Below the pieces are notes generated by a model. It did not search any database and was not told where the DNA came from. It worked only from the letters and a program-made list of their open reading frames with translations. DNA of 64,000 nucleotides from NCBI GenBank assembly GCA_047602365.1, contig JASGHM010000002.1:2046001-2110000 (forward strand), written 5' to 3'. Position numbers and translations under genes: made by a program. Of the stretch, positions 7,997 to 16,896 are shown one piece after another. Source of the stretch: Piscinibacter sp047602365. GTDB taxonomy: Bacteria; Pseudomonadota; Gammaproteobacteria; Burkholderiales; Burkholderiaceae_C. How positions within the stretch are numbered: position 1 is the stretch's first letter; the number at the start of each line of letters is the position of its first letter.

Positions 7997-10900
7997 GCCG
8001 GGTCGAGCCGCGTGACGCCTGGCGGATCCAGCGTGACGCTGGCCACCACACGCTCGTCCTGCTGCTCGATGGCCAGTGCGGCGCTGCGCCGCGGCAGCAG
8101 CGCGCGCACCAGGCCCAGGCCCGACACGCCGCCGGGCACGCGTGCCAGGTTGAAGCCCTCGGGCAGCCGCGCGCGGTTGCCGATCGCGATGCGCACGCCG
8201 GCCTCGCCGCAGTGCAGCGTGCAGTCCACCGCGTCGGTGCTGTGCTTGACCGCGTTGGTCAGCAGCTCGTTGAGGGTCAATGCGATCGGGATCGACTCCG
8301 CCTCGGGCAGCGCCCAGCGGTGCGGCACCGGCCCTTCCAGCGTGAAGTGGATGGTGCGTCCGAAGGTGCGCTGCACCGAGCCGGCGATCGCCTCGACCAC
8401 GCTCTTCACGCGCAGCGGCCCGGTCACGCCGACCTGCAGCCCGTAGACCTGCGCGATCGCCTGCACCTGGCCGATGACCTCCGACATCACGCCGGCCACT
8501 TCGGGCCGGCGCTGCGCGATCTGCTGCAGCAGGCCGGCCACGCCCTGCAGGTTGTTCTTGATGCGGTGGTGCACTTCCTTGACCAGCATCTCGCGCTGCG
8601 CGATGGCAGCCTCGAAACGCGCCTCCTGCGCGGCGCGCTGCTCGGTCACGTCGGTCGAGACCAGCAGCAGCTGGTCCGGCGGCTGGCCGGGCTGGGTGGA
8701 CAGCGGCAGGTAGCGGGTGTCCCAGACCTGCGTGACGCCGTCGCGCTCGACGCGGTACTCGCGCTGCGTCAGCTCGCGCGAGGCCAGCGCGGCCTCCATG
8801 TCGGTGCGGCGCTGCGCGGCAATCGGCACGTCGAAGACCTGCTCCGGCGTCAGCCCGATCAGCCGCTGCGGCGTGCTCTGCGCGCTGTGCGCCGCGACCT
8901 GGTTGACCTGCAGGATCTTCAGCGTGCGCGCGTCGCGCAGCGTGATCGCCATCGGCGCCGCCTCGATGATGCGCTGCAGCGAGGCCTGTGCCTCCGACAT
9001 GCGCGCCTCGGCCTGGCGGCGTCGCTCGATGTCGAGCAGCGCGTAGGTCAGCTGGCGGCCGGTCGATTCGCGGCTGGTCGCCACCGCGTTGCCGACCACC
9101 CAGAACTCGCGGCCGTCGCGCGCCTTGACGCGGCACTCGAAGGTCTCGGCCTGGCCTTCGGCCAGCTCCTCGAGGTAGTGGGTGCGGCGGAACGGATGGG
9201 TCGGTTCGGGCGTCGCCACCGTCGAGATCGGCTGGTTCAGGAAGTCGGCCAGGTCGCCGCCGAACATGCGCCGTGCCGAGCGGTTCATCCACTCGATGCC
9301 GCTGGCGCCGACGGTGACGATGCCCACCAGCACCGAGTCGAGGATGGCGCGCGTGCGCTCGGCCTGCAGCGCCACCGCCAGCTCGGCGCGATGCCGTGCG
9401 TCGACGTTGACGAACGAGGCGATGAAGCCGAGGCCTGGGTCGGCCTGGCTGACCAGGCGCAGGCCCAGCTGCACCCACAGCAGCTGGCCGTCGCGCTGGC
9501 GCAGCTGCATCTCGCCGCTCCAGCGGCCGCGCGTGCGCAGCTCGCGTTCCTGGAACGGCCAGCGGCGCGCGTACTCGGCCGGATCGGCGTACAGCGTCGA
9601 CAGCGTCAGCGAGGCCAGGTCCTGCACCGGCCAGCCGGCGAGCTGCGCCAGCGCCTCGTTGGCACGCTGGATGCGGCCGTCGCGCACCGAGGCGATGCCG
9701 ACCTCGGACAGGCTGAACATCAGCTCGCGGTCGCGCGCGGCCAGTTCCAGCTCGGTCTGCTGCAGCTTCAGCCGGGTGATGTCGGACAGCACCGCGATCA
9801 GCTCGACCATGCCGGCGCGGCCGTCGGTGCGGCGCAGCGACAGGCCGTACCAGAGCAGCGGCAGCCCGGGCGGCGCGAACTCGAACTCGGCCTCCAGCAC
9901 CTCGCCTTCGCCGAGCGAGCGCTGCGCCTGTTCGGCGATGCGCACCACCTGCGGCTGGTGCGCCAGCAGCTCGGGCAGGCCGTGGCCGGCGGCACTGCCC
10001 GGCGCGATGCCCAGCATCGCCTCGAAGCGATGGTTGCAGCGCACCAGCAGCCCGCCGCGCAACTGCGCGATGCCGGTCACCGTGCTCTCGAGGATGTTGG
10101 TCATCTCGCGCAGCAGTTCGTCGCTGCGCGAGCGCGCCTGTTCCTGCTCGGTGACGTCGAGCGTGACCACCGAGGTGGTGCGCTTGCCCGACGCCAGCAC
10201 CGCCGGCTCGACACGTGTCAGCAGCCAGCGCGCGCCGAGATCGGGATGGCGCACCGCGTAGCGCACCTCGGCACGCTCGCCCAGCCGCAGCGCGCGCTGC
10301 AGCCGCTCGTACTCGGGGATCGACTCGGGCAGCACCACGTCGCGCCCGATCGCCTGCAGCGCCGCCGGAGCCCCGGTGGCGCCGCCGCCGGCCTGGCGCT
10401 GGCGCACCCAGCCGAGCGATTCCTGGAAGGTGGCCAGGCCGACACCGGCGGTGTCCATCATCGCGCCGATCTGCACCTGGGCCAGATCGCGCTCCTCCTC
10501 GACGCTGCGGTCCTCGACCACCGCCATGTGGCGATGCTGCCCGCCCGGCGCCTTGTAGCAGCGCACGATCGAGCGCAGCCGCAGCATGCTGCCGTCGGGG
10601 CGCGGCATCCACACCTGCTGCTCCAGCGGCGGTGCGCCGGGCTGCAGCCGCGAGTCGGCAGCGCCGTCCTTCCAGCACAGCAATTCCTGCAGCACCTCGG
10701 CGGCCTCGGGCAGGGCCACCGGCACGCCGCCGACCAGCGCCTCGAAGGCCGGGTTGCTGCGCACCAGCAGGCCGCGCTCGTCGAACAGCACCATGCCCAG
10801 CGGGCTGAGGTCGAACCACTGGTCGAGCTCGCGTGCCGAGCGGTCGGCGCGCTCGCGCGCCACGTGCTCTGCCGTCGAATCCTGCAGCACCACCAGCACG

Positions 10901-11607
10901 CGCGATAAACCCTGTGCATCGGTGACGCGGCGGCGCGTGCCGCGGAACCAGCGCTCGTGGCCGCCGGCGTCGATCAGCCGGCGCTCGAACAGTGCCGCCG
11001 AGCGGGCCCAGTCGCCTTCGGCACGCATCGCCTCGCGCGCGGCGCGCACGCCGGCATGGTCCTCCTCCGGCTGAAGCTCGATCGGGTCGCGCCCGATCAG
11101 CCACTCGCGGCTGCGGCCGGTGAATCCGACGAAGGCCGGGTTGACGTCGACGAAGCGGAAGTCGTCGTCCTGCAGCGTGGCCGGGAACGGCGCGTCCCAG
11201 AGCACGCCGAAGGCGGTTTCGCCGGGCGCTGGCGGCGTCGCCACCGCGGGCCCGGCCGGCACGGCCGGCTGCAGGCGCAGCACACCTTCGCCCGAATCGA
11301 GCCGGCGCCAGGCGGGCGTCGCCGGGCGGCCATCGGGCAAGCGCGCCAGCGGTGGCTCGGCGGCGCGCGGGGTGCCGCGCAGGGCGGCCTGCAGCCAGGC
11401 CATGCCGGCGTCGCCGAGCACGCCGGCCAGCGCCGTCAGCGGCTTGCCGGCGATGCCGGGCACCACGGCGCCGGCCGCTGTGTTGGCGAACAGCACCTGG
11501 CCGCCAGCGTCGAGCAGCAGCACCGGTTCGGACAGTGATTCGAGCAGGGGATACCAGGCCGCCAGCGGCAGCCGGGTCTCGGGCCGGATCGGGCCCCTCA
11601 AAGCCAC
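7993..11607 (-). CDS. Multi-PAS sensor histidine kinase of the HisKA_2 family
   Basis: 1204 aa with no membrane segment, so a cytosolic sensor. About eight PAS-like repeats fill the first 980 residues; typical pieces are VLLLDAGGQVLFAN, FRFVDVNPAFVGFTG, GMVLFDERGLLVRSNPAFE, GIASVRDGRIQRANEAL and GIEWMNRSARRMFG. The dimerisation/His domain has EVHHRIKNNLQ (His about 1013), diagnostic of HisKA_2. A HATPase domain follows with LNELLTNAVKHS and GVSGLGLV. No ATG fits the frame near the 5' end. GTG at 11607 is the best start: it lies 21 bases after the HDOD stop with GAGGGCGA upstream. TTG at 11601 is an alternative. The PAS count is by eye and some repeats are weak. Confidence 0.85.
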   Translation of the reverse strand: MALRGPIRPETRLPLAAWYPLLESLSEPVLLLDAGGQVLFANTAAGAVVPGIAGKPLTALAGVLGDAGMAWLQAALRGTPRAAEPPLARLPDGRPATPAWRRLDSGEGVLRLQPAVPAGPAVATPPAPGETAFGVLWDAPFPATLQDDDFRFVDVNPAFVGFTGRSREWLIGRDPIELQPEEDHAGVRAAREAMRAEGDWARSAALFERRLIDAGGHERWFRGTRRRVTDAQGLSRVLVVLQDSTAEHVARERADRSARELDQWFDLSPLGMVLFDERGLLVRSNPAFEALVGGVPVALPEAAEVLQELLCWKDGAADSRLQPGAPPLEQQVWMPRPDGSMLRLRSIVRCYKAPGGQHRHMAVVEDRSVEEERDLAQVQIGAMMDTAGVGLATFQESLGWVRQRQAGGGATGAPAALQAIGRDVVLPESIPEYERLQRALRLGERAEVRYAVRHPDLGARWLLTRVEPAVLASGKRTTSVVTLDVTEQEQARSRSDELLREMTNILESTVTGIAQLRGGLLVRCNHRFEAMLGIAPGSAAGHGLPELLAHQPQVVRIAEQAQRSLGEGEVLEAEFEFAPPGLPLLWYGLSLRRTDGRAGMVELIAVLSDITRLKLQQTELELAARDRELMFSLSEVGIASVRDGRIQRANEALAQLAGWPVQDLASLTLSTLYADPAEYARRWPFQERELRTRGRWSGEMQLRQRDGQLLWVQLGLRLVSQADPGLGFIASFVNVDARHRAELAVALQAERTRAILDSVLVGIVTVGASGIEWMNRSARRMFGGDLADFLNQPISTVATPEPTHPFRRTHYLEELAEGQAETFECRVKARDGREFWVVGNAVATSRESTGRQLTYALLDIERRRQAEARMSEAQASLQRIIEAAPMAITLRDARTLKILQVNQVAAHSAQSTPQRLIGLTPEQVFDVPIAAQRRTDMEAALASRELTQREYRVERDGVTQVWDTRYLPLSTQPGQPPDQLLLVSTDVTEQRAAQEARFEAAIAQREMLVKEVHHRIKNNLQGVAGLLQQIAQRRPEVAGVMSEVIGQVQAIAQVYGLQVGVTGPLRVKSVVEAIAGSVQRTFGRTIHFTLEGPVPHRWALPEAESIPIALTLNELLTNAVKHSTDAVDCTLHCGEAGVRIAIGNRARLPEGFNLARVPGGVSGLGLVRALLPRRSAALAIEQQDERVVASVTLDPPGVTRLDPA

Positions 11608-11627
11608 GGGCCCGTCGCCCTCATGCG

Positions 11628-12827
11628 CTACTCCAGCTGACTGGCGGCCGTCAGTGCGCGCAGCTGCGCGCGGTTGATCTCGCTGACGCTCATCATCAGC
11701 GCGTCGGCGGCGTCGCGAAAGTCGAACAGCGACTCGTTCTCGATCGCACGCACCATGTGCACGAAGGGCTGGAACGGGCCGGTCTCGTCGACCAGCGCCT
11801 GGTGCACACGCTCGGGCACCGGGATGTTGGCCAGCAGTTCGGAGAACGGCTGCTGGAACATGCGGTCGAGCAGCGAGAAGACGCCGCAGATGAACAGCTC
11901 GCTGCGCATCTCCTCGTCGGCGCTGGCGCGGCCCAGCTCCTCCATCAGCAGCCCGCGGCGCACCGCCGCGAACATCACCGGCTTCATGTTGACGTCCTTG
12001 CTCGCGGTGGCCAGCAGCAGCGCCACCCAGCGCTTCAGGCGCTTGTAGCCGAGCATCATGATGGCGTGGCGGAACGAACTGATCTCGACGCGCAGGCCGA
12101 AGGCCGGCGAGTTGATGTAGCGCATCAGCTTGAAGGCGAGCGACGGGTCGCGCTTGAGCGTGTTCTCGAGCTTCTCGATCGGCTCGGCCGCGTCGACCTG
12201 GCGGATCAGCTCGACCATCGCCTGCATGTCGGGCTGCCCGGCGCGCGACTTGGCGTTGCCGGCCTGGATGACGTCGTCGATCGGCCAGCCGAGCACGGCC
12301 TCGGCGCCGCGCGCGAACGACTGCTCCATCTCGGTGATCGTGCGCACGCCAGCCTGCACATGCGGAATGTTGCGCTCGACGCCGGGCGGCGGCTTGGAGC
12401 CGTCGGTGCGTCGGTCGTCGGCGAGATCGATCACCGAGTACTTGAAGCAGGGCAGCACCTCGCGCGGCAGCTCCTGCAGCGGCCGGCCCTTGAGCAGCAG
12501 CAGGTTGCCGCTGGCGCGCAGCGCAACGATGGCCGCGGTGTTGGCCGGGTCGCAGGCCATGAAGGCCGGGATCTCGATCATCACGTTGGCGGCCGGCTGG
12601 GCGTTCAGCAGGTCCTGCAGCAGCGACTCGCTGGCGATGTTCAGCGAGACGCGCGCGCCGTCGGCCGGCCACACGCCGCCGACGGCGTGCAGCAGCTGCG
12701 CCGCGTCGGGCACCATGTCGGGCTTGAGCGGGAACACGGTCAGCCGGGTGGCCGACACCGAGCGGTTCTTGTCGATGAACGGCGAGTAGCCGAAGGCCAC
12801 CTGGCCGAGGATCGCGACGTCGAGCAT
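11628..12827 (-). CDS. HDOD-domain signalling protein with degenerate EAL-like N-terminus
   Basis: 399 aa. The C-terminal two thirds match the HDOD fold, a HD-GYP-like domain without catalytic residues (KLENTLKRDPSLAFKLMRY, NSPAFG, FRHAIMMLGYKRLKRWVALL). The N-terminal 190 residues resemble the EAL half of YuxH-like EAL-HDOD proteins. They lack an EAL motif and the metal-binding residues, so no phosphodiesterase activity is expected and a scaffolding or sensing role is likelier. The gene starts 7 bases after flgL stops and is followed 21 bases later by the multi-PAS kinase, so it is probably co-transcribed with the flagellar genes. Confidence 0.82.
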   Translation of the reverse strand: MLDVAILGQVAFGYSPFIDKNRSVSATRLTVFPLKPDMVPDAAQLLHAVGGVWPADGARVSLNIASESLLQDLLNAQPAANVMIEIPAFMACDPANTAAIVALRASGNLLLLKGRPLQELPREVLPCFKYSVIDLADDRRTDGSKPPPGVERNIPHVQAGVRTITEMEQSFARGAEAVLGWPIDDVIQAGNAKSRAGQPDMQAMVELIRQVDAAEPIEKLENTLKRDPSLAFKLMRYINSPAFGLRVEISSFRHAIMMLGYKRLKRWVALLLATASKDVNMKPVMFAAVRRGLLMEELGRASADEEMRSELFICGVFSLLDRMFQQPFSELLANIPVPERVHQALVDETGPFQPFVHMVRAIENESLFDFRDAADALMMSVSEINRAQLRALTAASQLE

Positions 12828-12834
12828 CTTGGCC

Positions 12835-14037
12835 TTACGTGTTGAGGTACTGGAACAGCGACAGGCGTTGCACCATCGAGTACGACTTGAGCGCCGCATC
12901 GTAGCCGGTTTGCTGGTTCTGGAACTTCGAGATCGCCTCGGTCATGTCCAAATCTTCCGCAGCACTGCGCTGTTCCTGGTTGGCCAGCTTCTGGTCGTCG
13001 AGCCGTCCGGTCTCGGCGTCGATGCGCACCAGCATCTCGCCGGCCACTGCGCGGGCGCCCTGCAGCTGCGACATCGACTGGTCGATGTCGCGCAGCGCGT
13101 CGGTGGTGCCCTGGGCGATCTGCGCCGTGCTGCGGCCGGTGGTCGACAGCTCGGTGATCGCGCGGTCCAGCGAGGCGAACACCGACAGCGACGAGGTCGA
13201 CGGCTGCACCGTGAAGCTGTCGCCGTTGGCCGGCGCGCCGCTGACCTTGAAGCTCATGCCGTCGACGACGATGTTCTGGCCCGAGGTGTAGGGCGCCGCC
13301 GTCACCGCGGTCGGCAGGCCATCCTGCAGCACCGCGTAGGTGGTCACGCCGGCGGCGACGCTGAACTGCAGCGTGTAGGTCGAGCCGGTCAGCGCCGTGG
13401 GGTCGCTGACCTGGCCGTTGTCGATCCAGGCGCTGGTGACGCCGGCCGCCGCGCTGGTCTGGAACACGCCGTTGCCGGTGCGTGCGGTCATGAACACGCC
13501 GTCGCCGTTGACCGTCAGTGGCAGGTCGGTGGCACGCTCGGTGCGACGCTCGCCGCTGATGCCCTGGTACTGCACGCCGCCCGGCGCGTCGACGAAGGGC
13601 TGCGTCGTCGCACCCTGGCCGCCGAACAGGAAGGTGCCGGCGCCGTCGGTGCGGTTGGCCACCGACATCAGCTGGTCGCGGATCGCGCGCAGCTTCTCCG
13701 ACAGGTTGCGGCGCTGCTCGTCGCTGTAGGTCGCGTTGCCGGCGGCCACCATGGTCTCGCGGGCCTGCTGCAGCAGCTCGACCGCATCGCCCATCGCCGT
13801 CTCCGACAGCGACATCGCGGTGCGGCTCGCGTCCACCGCGCGCTGGCTGGTGCTGGCGCGCATCTCGCCGGCCAGCGCACGCTCGGCGCGGGCGGCGGCA
13901 GCCGGATCGTCGCTGGCCTTGTCGACACGCTTGCCCGAGGTCAGTCGCTCCTGGCTCTCGGCCAGCTGGACCTGGCGCTTCTGCAGCGTCTCGATGCCTG
14001 CCTCGGTGGCGCGCAGGGTGCTGATGCGAATGCTCAT
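12835..14037 (-). CDS. flgL: Flagellar hook-associated protein 3 (FlgL)
   Basis: 400 aa. FlgL forms the second hook-filament junction layer. The N-terminus is flagellin-like (SIRISTLRATEAGIETLQKR, then SGKRVDKASDDPAAA). The C-terminus has the matching coiled-coil ending (ALKSYSMVQRLSLFQYLNT). It is exported by the flagellar type III apparatus and so has no signal peptide. The ATG follows flgK by 14 bases and its position gives the normal N-terminal sequence. It is the last structural gene of the flg operon. Confidence 0.95.
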   Translation of the reverse strand: MSIRISTLRATEAGIETLQKRQVQLAESQERLTSGKRVDKASDDPAAAARAERALAGEMRASTSQRAVDASRTAMSLSETAMGDAVELLQQARETMVAAGNATYSDEQRRNLSEKLRAIRDQLMSVANRTDGAGTFLFGGQGATTQPFVDAPGGVQYQGISGERRTERATDLPLTVNGDGVFMTARTGNGVFQTSAAAGVTSAWIDNGQVSDPTALTGSTYTLQFSVAAGVTTYAVLQDGLPTAVTAAPYTSGQNIVVDGMSFKVSGAPANGDSFTVQPSTSSLSVFASLDRAITELSTTGRSTAQIAQGTTDALRDIDQSMSQLQGARAVAGEMLVRIDAETGRLDDQKLANQEQRSAAEDLDMTEAISKFQNQQTGYDAALKSYSMVQRLSLFQYLNT

Positions 14038-14051
14038 CGGTGTCCTTCCGG

Positions 14052-16037
14052 TCAGCCGGCGGTCTGCAGCAGCGTGTCGAACAGCGACTGCGCCACCTGC
14101 AGCATCTTCGCCGCGGCCTGGTAACTTTGCTGGAACTGGATCAGCCGCGCGGCTTCCTCGTCGAGGTTGACGCCGACCTTGGACTGCACGGCCGCCTCGG
14201 CATCGTCGGCGATCGAGGCCGACTGCTGCGCCGACAGCTTGGCGCTCTGCACGCGCACGCCGACCTCGGCCAGCATGTTCGCGTAGGCGTCGGTCACGCT
14301 GGTGCCCGGCACCACGGTGCCGCTGGCCAGCGTGCGCTGGCCGACCAGGCCGGCATCGCGCAGCGCCATCATCGTGCGCGCGTTGCCGTTGTCGGAGGCC
14401 GGGAACGGCGTGTTGCCCAGCGTGATCGTGTCGCCGTTGCGCGGCACGCCGTTCAGCGACAGTTCCCAGTCGTAGCGCTGCGCCGGCGTCGCCGGCGTCC
14501 AGGCGTCGCTGCGGATCGGCTGGCCGGCGGTCCAAGTGCCGGTGCCGCTGCGGATCAGTGCGTTGCTGGCATCGCGCAGCTCCCAGGTGCAGGAGCCGGC
14601 GTCGTCGGTGAAGGCAATCGTCGCGGTCAGCGGTGCCGCAGCGGCGTTCACCGCGGTGGCGCTGAGCGAGGCCACCGACGCCGTGCCGGTGTTGTCGACG
14701 TCGAAGGTGGCCGCCACCGGCGAGGCCGCCGCGATGCCGCGCGGGTTCTCCAGCGCCAGCGAGGCGTTGCGCGCCGCCGCCGCGACCGGCTGCAGCAGAA
14801 ATCGGTCGTTGGCCGCCGGCGCCGGGGCGCCGACGTTGATCTGGAAGCCGTCGACGATCTGGCCGTTGGTGACGGTCTGCGAGGTGCCGTCGGACAGCCG
14901 CGTCAGTGTGTAGCTGCCGGCCGGCAGCGACGGGTCGCGCCACAGCTGGTAGTCGCTGGCCTGCAGTTCGGCCGGGTCGGTGATCGCCAGGCTGATGGTC
15001 GAGCCGCCGGTGTTGCTCGATGCCGGCAGCACCTGCGGCCCGCCGATGGTCAGCAGCGCCGAGCCGGTGGTCGGCGGCTCGCTGCCGTCCAGGCCCAGCG
15101 CCTGCTGCTGGTTGACCGCACCGGCCACCGCCGCAGCCATCTGCCCGAGCTGGTTGCGCGCCGACACCAGGTCGCCGTTCTGGAAGCGCAGCAGCCCGGC
15201 GATGGAGCCGCCGGTGATCAGCTCCTGCGGCATCTCGCGCAGCGAGCCGGCGTCGTTCACGCCGAGCTGCAGCCGCGACGGGTCGTAGGTGTCGCTCATC
15301 GCCACCAGCTGGGTCGTCTGGTTGCCCAGCACCAGCTTCTGGCCGCCGCCGATGAACACGCTCATGCTGCCGTCGCCGGCCGCCACGGTGGTCACCTGCA
15401 CGTACTGGCTGATCTCGCTGATCGCCAGGTCGCGCTGGTCGAGCAGGTCGTTGGGCGACTGGCCCGAGCCCTTCACCGCAGCGATCTTCTGGTTCAGCTC
15501 GGCGACCCGGCTGGCCAGCATGTTGACCTGCGCGATGCTCGCCTTCAGTTCCTCGGTGACGCCCTGCTGCAGCGTGTCGAGCTGCTCGCCGGCGACCCGC
15601 AGGCGTGTCGCGAACTCGCCGGCGCGGGCCAGCACGACCTGGCGCGACGAGGTGTCGGCCGGCTTGTTGGCGACGTCGACGAAGGCGTTGAACATCTGCG
15701 AGGCGGCGTAGCCGATGCCGTCCTCGCCGAGCGGGAAGACCTTCTCGAGCTGCTGCAGCTGGTTGCTGCGCGTCTCGTCGGCGGCGGCGATCGAGCGGGT
15801 GGTCGAGGCTTCGCGGGTCAGGAACTCGCTGTGCTCGCGCTGCACCGAGGCGACGTTGACACCCTTGCCGAAGAAGCCGGCGCCGGTGAACTGGCCGCCG
15901 TTGGTCTCCAGCACCACGCTCTGCCGCGAGTAGCCCGGCGTGTTGACGTTGGAGATGTTGTGGCCGGTCGCCTGCAAGGCCGCGTAGTTCGCGGTCATCG
16001 CGCGCATGCCCAGCGACATCAGTGCGGAAGCTGCCAT
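14052..16037 (-). CDS. flgK: Flagellar hook-associated protein 1 (FlgK)
   Basis: 661 aa. FlgK joins hook to filament. The N-terminal rod/hook signature is complete (YAALQATGHNISNVNTPGYS), followed by the NGGQFTGAGFFGKGV segment. The C-terminus ends with the coiled coil typical of FlgK (EAARLIQFQQSYQAAAKM). The start at 16037 is preceded by GAAGGA eight bases upstream. flgJ ends 13 bases before it. Length is in the upper normal range for Burkholderiales, with a variable central domain. Confidence 0.95.
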   Translation of the reverse strand: MAASALMSLGMRAMTANYAALQATGHNISNVNTPGYSRQSVVLETNGGQFTGAGFFGKGVNVASVQREHSEFLTREASTTRSIAAADETRSNQLQQLEKVFPLGEDGIGYAASQMFNAFVDVANKPADTSSRQVVLARAGEFATRLRVAGEQLDTLQQGVTEELKASIAQVNMLASRVAELNQKIAAVKGSGQSPNDLLDQRDLAISEISQYVQVTTVAAGDGSMSVFIGGGQKLVLGNQTTQLVAMSDTYDPSRLQLGVNDAGSLREMPQELITGGSIAGLLRFQNGDLVSARNQLGQMAAAVAGAVNQQQALGLDGSEPPTTGSALLTIGGPQVLPASSNTGGSTISLAITDPAELQASDYQLWRDPSLPAGSYTLTRLSDGTSQTVTNGQIVDGFQINVGAPAPAANDRFLLQPVAAAARNASLALENPRGIAAASPVAATFDVDNTGTASVASLSATAVNAAAAPLTATIAFTDDAGSCTWELRDASNALIRSGTGTWTAGQPIRSDAWTPATPAQRYDWELSLNGVPRNGDTITLGNTPFPASDNGNARTMMALRDAGLVGQRTLASGTVVPGTSVTDAYANMLAEVGVRVQSAKLSAQQSASIADDAEAAVQSKVGVNLDEEAARLIQFQQSYQAAAKMLQVAQSLFDTLLQTAG

Positions 16038-16050
16038 TTGATGCGGTCCT

Positions 16051-16896
16051 TCAGCCCATCGCACGCTGCAGGCGCAGCGTGGTGTTGATCGTGCGTGCCA
16101 GCTTGTCGGCGTAGGCCGGGTCGGTGGCGTAGCCGGCGTTCTGCAGGCCCTGTGCGAAGCCCTGCGCCGTCGACGCGTTGGCGACCACGCCGGTGTAGCG
16201 CGGGCTGGTCTTCATCAGCCGCGCGTAGTCGGCGAAGCTCTCGGCCGCGCTGGCGTAGGCACGGAACTTCGCCGTCACCTTGCGCGGCTGGCCATCGACG
16301 TACTCGGTGGTCGTCACCTCGGCGACCGCACCTTTCCACGACGGCCCGGCCTTGATGCCGAACAGGTTGTTCGACGAGGAGCCGTCGGCGTTGCGGATCT
16401 CGCGCCTGCCCCAGCCCGACTCGTGCGCCGCCTGCGCGACCATGAAGGCCGCCGGGATGCCGGTCTCGGCCTCGGCGGCACGCGCCGCATCGCTGTGCTT
16501 CTGCACGAACGCGGCCTGCGAGGCCGGTGCCTTGGCCGGAGTCGCCGCCGGGGCGCCGGTGCTGGCGGCAGAACCCGGGATCGCCGGCTGCGCACCGCTC
16601 ATCTGCCGCTCGAGCTGGCGTGCGATCACCTCGGACAGGCCGCCGGGCAGCCCGGTCATCTTGGTGGCGAGCTGCGTGTCGAGCATCTCGGTGCCGAGCT
16701 TGGAAGCCTCGTTGTCGAGCATGCCGCTGCTCATCGTCGCCTCGCGCATGCTCTTCATGATCTGCTGCATGAAGAGCGCCTCGAACTGCTTCGCGGTCTC
16801 CTTGATGGCCGCCTTCGGGTCCTTCGCGGCGCTGGCGCGCAGCGCGTCGATCGAGGCGGTACCGGTGGCCAGCGCGGACGACGGATTCACAGCCAT
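16051..16896 (-). CDS. flgJ: Flagellar rod assembly protein / peptidoglycan hydrolase (FlgJ)
   Basis: 281 aa with two domains. The N-terminal rod-binding region (about 30-100) contains KQFEALFMQQIMKSMREA. After an Ala/Pro-rich linker comes the glucosaminidase-type hydrolase domain (about 140-281), with the probable catalytic Glu in AAHESGWGRREI and the fold signature SSNNLFGIKAGPSW. It opens the cell wall for the growing rod. The ATG overlaps the flgI stop by one base (TGATG), so translation is probably coupled. Confidence 0.95.
   Translation of the reverse strand: MAVNPSSALATGTASIDALRASAAKDPKAAIKETAKQFEALFMQQIMKSMREATMSSGMLDNEASKLGTEMLDTQLATKMTGLPGGLSEVIARQLERQMSGAQPAIPGSAASTGAPAATPAKAPASQAAFVQKHSDAARAAEAETGIPAAFMVAQAAHESGWGRREIRNADGSSSNNLFGIKAGPSWKGAVAEVTTTEYVDGQPRKVTAKFRAYASAAESFADYARLMKTSPRYTGVVANASTAQGFAQGLQNAGYATDPAYADKLARTINTTLRLQRAMG

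Noticed and set aside
7993..12672. Extension of the multi-PAS kinase to an upstream ATG at 12672
   Set aside because: The extra 350 codons run antisense-like through the HDOD gene in another frame and are Arg/Ala-rich without fold; the PAS repeats begin just after GTG 11607.
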